This document shows, in pieces, positions 1-5,102 of a stretch of DNA of 5,102 nt. The DNA is from Gammaproteobacteria bacterium (GTDB lineage: Bacteria; Pseudomonadota; Gammaproteobacteria; UBA5335). Numbering within the stretch: position 1 is the stretch's first letter; every line of letters begins with the position of its first letter. The position numbers and the translations under genes were made by a program. The notes below the pieces were generated by a model. The model did no database searches, was not told the origin of the DNA, and saw nothing but the letters and a program-made list of their open reading frames with translations. The stretch covers positions 1 to 5,102 of the forward strand of contig WOZT01000075.1 in assembly GCA_011620145.1 (NCBI GenBank), written 5' to 3'.

Positions 1-283
1 CGGATTTGCGCGATGCGTCACGCAGGCATCGACTGCCAATCCACCGACTGCGGTTTCGGGTCGCCGCGACGCTTCCAGCACAGGACCACCGGTTCATTCA
101 GAGACGGGATGTCTGACTGCCCGGCCGGGTTGACGGGTGATTTTCGCCGCATGGCGCGCTACGCGCGGATCACGCATCTCAGGCGTTGCCGTGGTGAGCA
201 AGGGCCAGCGCGCTTGCAATGGCGTCATACGCTTGTGCTACGGTTTCAGTGATATCCTCAAAGATCTGCCAGATGGACTGCCC
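1..283. other. Upstream region of ppk, no convincing gene
   Basis: No open frame here reads like a conserved protein. The plus-strand frame ending at the TGA at 250-252 is open from the window edge, but it is an Arg/Cys-rich string typical of noncoding GC-rich DNA. The ppk frame is itself open back to a GTG at 137, without recognisable protein similarity. A perfect 10-base palindrome (CCCGGCCGGG) lies at 120-129 and a small GC hairpin (CGCGC-TAC-GCGCG) at 155-167. Neither has a T-run to mark a terminator. A weak -35-like TTGCAA sits at 214-219 with no good -10 at normal spacing, so I do not call a promoter. I saw no Pho-box-like CTGTCAT repeats, the usual PhoB signature ahead of phosphate genes. 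The ppk promoter is probably here, but I cannot place it. Confidence 0.5.
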
Positions 284-2446
284 ATGTCGACCACCGAGCC
301 TGTTGTCACCCCTGAAGAAGCCACGCTGGAGCCGCCGATCGAGGCGATCGACCTCACCCGTGCGGATCTCTATCTCAACCGCCACATCAGCCTCTTGGCA
401 TTCAACGAGCGGGTGCTGGCGCAGTCCCGCGATCGCAGCGTGCCCTTGCTGGAACGGCTCAAGTTCCTCTGCATCACCAGTTCCAATCTCGATGAATTCT
501 TCGAGACCCGCGTCGCCGGCCTCAAGGAATTGCATGCCTATGGGTCCTGGCAGGTGGACGTGGATAACCGTTCCCCCGCCGAAACCCTGCGCCTGATCGA
601 TGCCAGGGCCCACGCCCTGGTGAGTGAACAGTACCGGGTGCTGAACGAGGAAATGCTTCCGGCGATGGCGCGGGAGCAGATTCACCTGATCGGTCCCGCG
701 CGCTGGACCAAGGCCCAGCGGGCTTGGGTGCAGGCGTATTTCGAGGAAGAAGTCTCGCCGCTGTTGAGTCCCCTCGGCCTGGATCCCGCCCATCCCTTTC
801 CCCGGATTCTCAACAAGAGCCTCAATTTCATCCTTTCCCTGGAAGGCAAGGATGCCTTTGGCCGCAACAGCGCCCTGGCGGTGTTGCAGGCACCCCGAGC
901 GCTGCCGCGGGTCATCCGGCTACCGGCCGATGTGGCGCCCAGGGGGGACTGTTTCGTGCAGCTCTCGGCGGTGATTCAGTCCCATGCGGAAGACTTGTTC
1001 CCCGGCATGCAGATCAAGGGTTTTTATCCCTTCCGGCTCACCCGCAACAGCGAGATGTTCGTGGATGAGGAGGATGTGGATGATCTATTGCGGGCGATGG
1101 AAGGGGAGTTGTCCTCACGTCGCTATGGCGATGAGGTGCGTCTGGAAGTGGCGAAGGAATGTCCGCAGGACATGGTGGATCTGCTGCTCAAACAGTTCGA
1201 ACTCGAAGGGTCGGATGTCTATTCGGTGGACGGCCCCGTGAATCTCAGCCGTTTGATGGCCGTGATCGATCAGGTGGAGCGGCCGGATTTGAAGTATCCC
1301 CCCTTCACGCCTGGCCTGCCGCGCGATCTGACCGGCACGGCAGGCAGCAGCGCCATGGGCAATCTGTTTGATGTGATCCGCAAGGGCGATGTCCTGCTGC
1401 ACCAGCCATTTCAGTCCTTCACGCCGGTGGTGGAATTCCTGCGCCAGGCCAGTCAGGACCCCCAGGTTCTGGCCATTCGCATGACGCTTTACCGTACCGG
1501 AGCGGATTCAGCCATTGTGGATCTGCTGCGCCAGGCCGCCATCCGCGGCAAGGAAGTCACCGTGGTGGTGGAACTGCGGGCGCGTTTCGACGAGGAAGCC
1601 AATATCAGCTTGGCAACCCGGCTGCAGGAGGCAGGCGCCCACGTAGTGTATGGCGTGGTGGGGTACAAGACCCACGCCAAGCTGGCCTGGGTGGTGCGCC
1701 GGGAAGGCCGGCAGCTGCGCCACTATGTTCACTTGGGGACGGGCAATTACCACACTCGCACGGCGCGCCAATACACGGATTTTGGTCTGCTCACCTGCAA
1801 TGCCAAGATCGCCGAGGACGTCAATCATGTCTTTCTGCAACTGACCAGTCTGGGCCGGGTGCCGCGCTTGCATCGCTTGTTGCAATCGCCGTTTTCCCTG
1901 TTCCCCGGCATCCTGGAGCGGATTCGTCGCGAAGTCGAACATCATCGCGCCGGCCGGCCGGCGGCGATCCGTTTCAAGGTCAACGGGGTGACCGACCGGG
2001 ACGTGATCCAGGCGCTCTACGAGGCCTCCCAGGCGGGTGTGCCGGTGGACTTGATCGTGCGCGGGATGTGCTGTTTGCGTCCGGGGGTGCCGGGGGTGTC
2101 CGAGACCATCCGCGTGCGCTCCATCGTCGGTCGCTTCCTGGAACATCCCCGAATCTACTACTTCGAGAACGGCGGGCAGCCCGAGGTGTACTGCGCCAGC
2201 GCCGACCTCATGGAACGCAATCTGCAACGGCGCATCGAGGTGGCCTTCCCCATCCTTGATCCAATCCTGCAGCGGCGGGTGGTCGAGGAGGCGCTGGAAT
2301 ATTACCTGCGCGACAACACTCAGAGCTGGCTGCTGCAGGCGGATGGCAGCTATGTGCGGGCCGCGCCGGGGGATGAGCCGCCCTTCAGCGCCCAGAGCGC
2401 CCTGCTCAGGGCCTTGGCCACTGAAGGCGCGGTCGGCATCACTTGA
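284..2446 (+). CDS. ppk: Polyphosphate kinase PPK1
   Basis: This enzyme reversibly transfers the gamma phosphate of ATP onto inorganic polyphosphate and is usually membrane-associated. The 720-residue product aligns throughout with E. coli PPK (688 aa) at a near-constant offset of 29 in its C-terminal half. Domains by comparison: N-terminal about 25-130, middle about 131-350, and two phospholipase-D-like C-terminal domains about 351-531 and 532-716. The autophosphorylated histidine is H464 in GYKTHAKL, and the second catalytic histidine is H621 in FLEHPRIYYFENGG. N68 (SSNLDEFF), R404 (TLYR), R434 (ELRARFDEEANI) and R593 (RGMCCL) match the E. coli nucleotide-site residues N45, R375, R405 and R564, so the enzyme should be active. 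I chose ATG 284 because the protein becomes family-like soon afterwards. Upstream codons back to GTG 137 look noncoding. The ribosome site is weak (GGA at 275-277, 6 bases away). About 25 Pro/Glu-rich residues precede the first domain. The gene ends 13 bases from convergent ppx. Confidence 0.97.
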   Translation: MSTTEPVVTPEEATLEPPIEAIDLTRADLYLNRHISLLAFNERVLAQSRDRSVPLLERLKFLCITSSNLDEFFETRVAGLKELHAYGSWQVDVDNRSPAETLRLIDARAHALVSEQYRVLNEEMLPAMAREQIHLIGPARWTKAQRAWVQAYFEEEVSPLLSPLGLDPAHPFPRILNKSLNFILSLEGKDAFGRNSALAVLQAPRALPRVIRLPADVAPRGDCFVQLSAVIQSHAEDLFPGMQIKGFYPFRLTRNSEMFVDEEDVDDLLRAMEGELSSRRYGDEVRLEVAKECPQDMVDLLLKQFELEGSDVYSVDGPVNLSRLMAVIDQVERPDLKYPPFTPGLPRDLTGTAGSSAMGNLFDVIRKGDVLLHQPFQSFTPVVEFLRQASQDPQVLAIRMTLYRTGADSAIVDLLRQAAIRGKEVTVVVELRARFDEEANISLATRLQEAGAHVVYGVVGYKTHAKLAWVVRREGRQLRHYVHLGTGNYHTRTARQYTDFGLLTCNAKIAEDVNHVFLQLTSLGRVPRLHRLLQSPFSLFPGILERIRREVEHHRAGRPAAIRFKVNGVTDRDVIQALYEASQAGVPVDLIVRGMCCLRPGVPGVSETIRVRSIVGRFLEHPRIYYFENGGQPEVYCASADLMERNLQRRIEVAFPILDPILQRRVVEEALEYYLRDNTQSWLLQADGSYVRAAPGDEPPFSAQSALLRALATEGAVGIT

Positions 2447-2459
2447 CGCGATACTGGGA

Positions 2460-4007
2460 CTAATCGGTTTCGCTGATGGACAGCGCAAAACCTGCGCGCG
2501 CCAACATGGCCTGTTCCTCGATCAGATCGGCATGCATCAGCGGGCGCCGGGTCAGGCCATTTTGCGGGAAGTCGAGCTGAAGCCCCTGTGGGCTGGGCGT
2601 CAGCATCATCGGTGGATCGCGTTCGGGATTGCGCGCGCGATGGAGCAGCACCGCCAGCCGCAGCAGCACGGTCAGGCGAAAGGCGGGCACCCGGTGCTCC
2701 AGGGGCAGGATGTCGAATTCCCGGCGAATGATCTTGCGTCGATGGAAACGCACCAGCAGGCTCACCAGCACTTGCGTGTCGCGGGAGAACCCCGCCAGAT
2801 CGCCGTTGGCCAGCAGGTAGTGACCGTGCTTGTGATAGCCGGTGTGGGAGATGGCCAGGCCGATTTCGTGCAGCATCGCGCCCCAGCGCAGCGTTTCCTC
2901 ATGGCGTTCATCCGCCAGCGCCCAGGCGTCCTGCACCTGCTTCAGGAAGGACAGGGCGCTGGCGCAGACCCGGGCCGCCTGCCCCCGGTCGGCATGGTAG
3001 AGCTGGGAAAGCGCTTCGACGGTGTGGTTGCAAATGTCTTCCCGCCCGCCCCGGCCGGCGGCCAGTTCGTCCAGCAGTCCTTCCCGCAGCGCGCCCTCGC
3101 AAGGCAGCATGCGATCCAGTCCCAGGGCGGCGAAGGCGGCGCTCAGGATCACCGCGCCGCCCACAAACACCTGCTGCCGCTCCGCAGCCAGATCGGGCAG
3201 ATTCAACCGGTCGATGCGTCCGGCGCGGATCAGCCGGTCACGCAGTTGGGCCAGGCCGTCGGGGTCGATGACCGGGGTGTTGCGCAGGGTTTGCAGCGCG
3301 GCGGAAACCGCCCGGATGGAGCCTGACGTACCCATGACCTCCTGCCAACCGGCGGCGCGGAATTGCGCTTCCACGGGCTGGAACTCGAGACGCGCGGCGG
3401 TTTCCGCCTCCTCCCAGCGCTTGGCGGTGATGCGGCCGTCGCGGAAGAAGCGCTGGCTGTAAGTGATACAGCCCATGTGCAGGCTTTCCATGAAGACGGG
3501 ATGGATGCCGTCTCCCAGCACGATTTCACTGCTGCCGCCGCCAATATCGAAGACCAGGCGCCGGCCTGGCGGTGGCCCGAGCGCGAAGGTCACCCCGCGA
3601 TAAATCAACCGCGCCTCTTCCTGGCCGGAAATGACTTCGACGGAGTGGCCGAGGGCCTGATGGGCCTGCTCCAGGAAGTCCATGGCCCGGTAGGCCCGAC
3701 GCAGGCTGTAGGTGCCTACGGCGCGCACATGGTGGGGGGGGATGCCGCGCAGGCGGTCGCCGAAGCGGCGCAGCGCGGCCAGCGCCCGCTGTTGGGATTC
3801 AGCCGTGATGGTGCCATCTGCGCGTAATCCTGTCCCCAGGCGCACCATTTCCCGCCGCCGGTCGATGACCTGGACGTGCTTGCCCAGGCGCCGGGCGAGG
3901 ATCAGGTGGAAGCTGTTGGAGCCCAAGTCCAGTGCGGCAAAATGACCGCTCCGGTCCTCATGGGGAGGCGGCAGGTCAAGGCCTTGGGGCAGCGGCTGTG
4001 GGTCCAT
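2460..4007 (-). CDS. ppx: Exopolyphosphatase (Ppx/GppA family)
   Basis: It hydrolyses terminal phosphates from long-chain polyphosphate, opposing PPK. The 515-residue product is close in length to E. coli PPX (513) and collinear with it. The ASKHA-fold phosphate loop is DLGSNSFHL (27-35). GTYSLRRA is at 98-105, and ISGQEEARL at 126-134 contains E131, matching catalytic E121 of E. coli. The second phosphate loop is DIGGGSSE (154-161), then GTSGSIRA (226-233) and ALREGLLDE (306-314). The C-terminal HD-like part includes LHEIGLAISHTG (379-390) and VRFHRR (419-424), which is why I prefer PPX over the shorter single-purpose PPX forms. GppA (pppGpp phosphatase) is a close paralogue, but the ppk neighbour favours Ppx. 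ATG 4007 is the only reasonable start: no other in-frame start lies between it and a codon inside the tRNA gene, and the next in-frame ATG falls after the first phosphate loop. No good ribosome site is visible. The gene follows tRNA-Ser in the same direction after 70 bases and converges on ppk. Confidence 0.95.
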   Translation of the reverse strand: MDPQPLPQGLDLPPPHEDRSGHFAALDLGSNSFHLILARRLGKHVQVIDRRREMVRLGTGLRADGTITAESQQRALAALRRFGDRLRGIPPHHVRAVGTYSLRRAYRAMDFLEQAHQALGHSVEVISGQEEARLIYRGVTFALGPPPGRRLVFDIGGGSSEIVLGDGIHPVFMESLHMGCITYSQRFFRDGRITAKRWEEAETAARLEFQPVEAQFRAAGWQEVMGTSGSIRAVSAALQTLRNTPVIDPDGLAQLRDRLIRAGRIDRLNLPDLAAERQQVFVGGAVILSAAFAALGLDRMLPCEGALREGLLDELAAGRGGREDICNHTVEALSQLYHADRGQAARVCASALSFLKQVQDAWALADERHEETLRWGAMLHEIGLAISHTGYHKHGHYLLANGDLAGFSRDTQVLVSLLVRFHRRKIIRREFDILPLEHRVPAFRLTVLLRLAVLLHRARNPERDPPMMLTPSPQGLQLDFPQNGLTRRPLMHADLIEEQAMLARAGFALSISETD

Positions 4008-4077
4008 GGGGCATCCGCATGTCTGGCCGGGCGATGGATGGGACGCCCCAACGGTCGGGTGCGTGTCGTTCCGGGGT

Positions 4078-4167
4078 TGGCGGTGGGTCAGGGATTCGAA
4101 CCCTGGGAGGGCTCGCACCCTCGCTGGTTTTCAAGACCAGTGCATTCAACCGCTCTGCCAACCCACC
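4078..4167 (-). tRNA. serT: tRNA-Ser, anticodon UGA
   Basis: This 90-base gene reads UCA codons (and by wobble probably other UCN codons). Read on the minus strand, the acceptor arms GGTGGGT and ACCCACC pair over 7 bp and are followed by discriminator G and an encoded CCA (4078-4080). The D arm carries the conserved AGCGG. The anticodon stem CTGGT/ACCAG encloses loop CTTGAAA, so the anticodon is TGA (complement of 4131-4133) with A at position 37. The long variable arm expected for serine tRNAs is present (GAGGG-TGCGAG-CCCTC), as is the T arm CAGGG-TTCGAAT-CCCTG. All stems are fully paired, so it should be functional. It is divergent from yccA and lies just upstream of ppx. The symbol follows the E. 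coli UGA serine tRNA, which I recall as also adjoining yccA. Confidence 0.97.
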
Positions 4168-4209
4168 GGCGCGCGAAATCAGCTTGCGCCAAGGATACTG
4201 AAAGCCCCG

Positions 4210-4249
4210 GTTCCTCGCCACCTCGGGGAACTTCGCTTTACGGGCGAAG
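4210..4249. other. Two abutting hairpins in the tRNA-Ser/yccA gap
   Basis: The first hairpin is GTTCCTCG (4210-4217) against CGGGGAAC (4224-4231), 8 bp with one G-U pair and a 6-base loop. The second is CTTCGC (4231-4236) against GCGAAG (4244-4249), 6 bp with a 7-base loop. They share base 4231 and could stack end to end. On the minus strand they would fall in the 5' leader of the tRNA-Ser precursor if the promoter at 4254-4281 is used. On the plus strand they would be upstream of, or in the leader of, yccA. No T-run follows either on either strand, so they are not typical terminators. The structures are visible in the sequence; any role is unknown. Confidence 0.35.
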
Positions 4250-4253
4250 GTCC

Positions 4254-4281
4254 ATTACAGTGGTAAACGTTTTTTGTTCAA
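4254..4281 (-). promoter_or_regulatory. Candidate sigma-70 promoter for tRNA-Ser
   Basis: On the minus strand TTGAAC (4276-4281, 4 of 6 to TTGACA) and TGTAAT (4254-4259, 5 of 6 to TATAAT) are separated by 16 bases, including an A-rich run. Transcription would start near 4247, giving a leader of roughly 80 bases before the tRNA, which RNase processing would have to remove. This is the best promoter match I found in the gap, but it rests on consensus alone and a start nearer the tRNA is possible. Confidence 0.35.
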
Positions 4282-4294
4282 CCCTTGCTTGTAT

Positions 4295-4298
4295 GGAG
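4295..4298 (+). promoter_or_regulatory. Ribosome binding site of yccA
   Basis: GGAG lies 7 bases before ATG 4306, a normal Shine-Dalgarno spacing. It decides the start: the in-frame TTG at 4285 lies upstream of this site and would add seven residues with no family similarity. Confidence 0.65.
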
Positions 4299-4305
4299 TC
4301 TGCCG

Positions 4306-4977
4306 ATGTCCACGCCTCGCCCCGATATGTTGCGTACTGCTCCGGTTCAGGTGGCCGACAATCGCCTGATTCGCAACACCTACACCTTGCTGGCCATGAC
4401 GCTGCTGTTCAGCGCAGCAACGGCCGGGCTCTCGATGATGTTGCACTTGCCTCATCCGGGCATGCTGGTCACGCTGGTCGGTTACTACGGTTTGCTGTTT
4501 CTGGTGACCCGCTTGCGCGGCAGCGCCTGGGGCTTGGCGGCGGTGTTCGCCCTGACCGGATTCATGGGGCTGACCCTGGGGCCGATCGTGCAAGCTTATC
4601 TGACCATGCTTCCCAACGGGGGGCAGGTGGTGATGATGGCCATGGGCGGGACGGGTGCAATCTTCCTGGGCCTGTCCGGCTACGCGCTGACTTCCCGGCG
4701 CGATTTCAGCTTCATGGGCGGTTTCCTGATGGTGGGCGTTCTGGTCGCCTTCCTGGCTGGGCTGGGCGCCATTTTCTTCCATCTGCCCGCCCTGTCGCTG
4801 GCGGTTTCAGCCATGTTCGTGCTGCTGATGTCCGGCGTCATCCTCTACGAAACCAGTAATCTGGTACAGGGCTATGAGACCAACTACATCATGGCCACCG
4901 TGACGCTGTATGTGGCGATCTACAATCTGTTCCTGAGCTTGTTGCAGTTGCTCGGCTTCGCCAGCCGCGACGATTGA
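4306..4977 (+). CDS. yccA: YccA-type Bax inhibitor-1 family membrane protein
   Basis: This inner-membrane protein belongs to the BI-1/YccA family. In E. coli, YccA binds and modulates the FtsH protease, which degrades misassembled membrane proteins. The 223-residue product is collinear with E. coli YccA (219 aa). Shared signatures include RNTYTLLAMTLLFSA (23-37), the GxxLTLVG-like stretch MLVTLVGYYGL (53-63), LTGFMGLTLGPI (83-94), MGGT (113-116), YETSN (181-185), ETNYIMATVTLYV (191-203) and the ending LLGFASRD (215-222). Seven hydrophobic segments are visible, at about 24-46, 52-69, 74-94, 107-127, 136-158, 162-181 and 196-216, with a short polar N-terminus. The start is ATG 4306, set by the GGAG upstream. 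The gene is divergent from tRNA-Ser and appears to be a single-gene unit ending before the hairpin at 4992. Nothing suggests truncation. I recall the tus/dsr sulphur-relay genes following yccA in several gammaproteobacteria, but I see no start of such a gene before the window ends. Confidence 0.95.
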   Translation: MSTPRPDMLRTAPVQVADNRLIRNTYTLLAMTLLFSAATAGLSMMLHLPHPGMLVTLVGYYGLLFLVTRLRGSAWGLAAVFALTGFMGLTLGPIVQAYLTMLPNGGQVVMMAMGGTGAIFLGLSGYALTSRRDFSFMGGFLMVGVLVAFLAGLGAIFFHLPALSLAVSAMFVLLMSGVILYETSNLVQGYETNYIMATVTLYVAIYNLFLSLLQLLGFASRDD

Positions 4978-4991
4978 TTGGATGCTTGCTG

Positions 4992-5025
4992 CTTTCCCCG
5001 GGCCCCGACTTGGGCCCGGGGGAAG
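4992..5025 (+). terminator. Strong GC-rich hairpin after yccA, probable terminator
   Basis: The arms 4992-5005 and 5012-5025 pair over 14 consecutive bp with one G-U pair and a 6-base loop (CGACTT), starting 14 bases after the yccA stop. The core is CCCCGGGCCC against GGGCCCGGGG. No T-run follows on the plus strand, and none follows in the minus direction, so it is not a canonical intrinsic terminator. It may still stop or stabilise the yccA transcript. Its right arm overlaps the tRNA-like stretch at 5020-5102. Confidence 0.5.
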
Positions 5026-5102
5026 TCAGGGATTCCCCCCCGGTGCGGTAAAGGCATTCTCCGACTGGTTCTCAAGACCAAACCAGCCCAGCCGCTCGCG
5101 CA
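5020..5102 (-). pseudogene. tRNA-Ser-like sequence, apparently degraded, cut by window end
   Basis: On the minus strand this stretch keeps several blocks of the intact tRNA-Ser at 4078-4167 in the same order and nearly the same spacing. GAGCGG is at the D-arm position, and TGGTCTTGAGAACCAG is at the anticodon arm (against TGGTCTTGAAAACCAG). GAATCCCTGAC is at the 3' side of the T arm. The forward 11-mer GTCAGGGATTC at 5025-5035 is identical to 4087-4097. Distances between blocks differ by only 3 bases and 1 base. However, the T loop lacks TTC (GGGGAAT instead of TTCGAAT), the T stem pairs at only 2 of 5 positions, position 37 is G, the variable arm does not fold well and no CCA follows. The 5' acceptor strand is outside the window. 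I read it as a tRNA-Ser relic. A chance resemblance, or the end of a minus-strand gene, remains possible. Confidence 0.35.

Noticed and set aside
18..152. A 44-codon minus-strand frame (ATG at 152, stop at 18-20) with a protein-like composition upstream of ppk.
   Set aside because: It has no ribosome site, an in-frame stop lies only three codons upstream, and it matches nothing I recognise. It is too short to separate from chance.
137..283. A GTG start that would extend PPK by 49 residues.
   Set aside because: The added residues look like translated noncoding DNA. The ATG-initiated 720-residue protein already exceeds the usual family length.
1508..2488. A 326-codon minus-strand open frame opposite ppk.
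   Set aside because: It lies wholly antisense to a clear, conserved gene. Long antisense frames are common in GC-rich coding DNA, and its His/Gln-rich translation shows no domain.
2256..3326. A 356-codon plus-strand open frame running from the ppk end across ppx.
   Set aside because: It is a shadow of ppx on the opposite strand and also overlaps the last 190 bases of ppk in another frame. It has no family-like motifs.
4008..4118. An upstream in-frame start that would extend Ppx by 37 residues.
   Set aside because: That start lies inside the tRNA-Ser gene, and the ATG at 4007 gives the family-typical length.
4982..5102. A short plus-strand frame from ATG 4982, open to the window end.
   Set aside because: It reads through the 14-bp hairpin, has no ribosome site, and is Gly/Pro-rich low-information sequence.
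5072..5102. A possible 3' end of a minus-strand gene (stop TGA at 5072-5074, about nine codons in the window).
   Set aside because: Too little sequence to support a gene. The same bases are better explained by the tRNA-Ser resemblance.

Overview
The window is GC-rich, gene-dense bacterial DNA, most likely from a gammaproteobacterium. Three things point that way: the closeness of all three proteins to their E. coli counterparts, a tRNA with an encoded CCA end, and a tRNA-Ser(UGA)/yccA neighbourhood that I recall from E. coli (serT-yccA) and pseudomonads. I cannot name a genus. Some purple-sulphur or pseudomonad-like lineage is plausible but not shown.

Layout from left to right: (a) 1-283 is a leader with no convincing gene, upstream of ppk. 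(b) 284-2446, plus strand, is a complete polyphosphate kinase (ppk, 720 aa). (c) 2460-4007, minus strand, is a complete exopolyphosphatase (ppx, 515 aa), tail-to-tail with ppk and only 13 bases away. (d) 4078-4167, minus strand, is a complete tRNA-Ser(UGA) lying 70 bases upstream of ppx in the same direction. (e) 4168-4305 is a divergent intergenic region with a candidate tRNA promoter and two abutting small hairpins. (f) 4306-4977, plus strand, is a complete YccA/Bax-inhibitor-1 membrane protein. (g) 4978-5102 holds a strong GC-rich hairpin and then, at the window edge, a minus-strand stretch resembling a degraded tRNA-Ser.

How the genes work together: PPK builds inorganic polyphosphate from ATP, and PPX removes its terminal phosphates, so (b) and (c) form the synthesis/degradation pair for one polymer. 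Their convergent arrangement differs from the E. coli ppk-ppx operon and means the two are transcribed separately. The tRNA and yccA belong to general housekeeping (translation, and membrane-protein quality control through FtsH). I see no mobile element, CRISPR array, toxin-antitoxin pair or clearly novel system. The least explained items are the tRNA-like stretch at the right edge, the missing terminator between ppk and ppx, and the structured tRNA-Ser/yccA gap.
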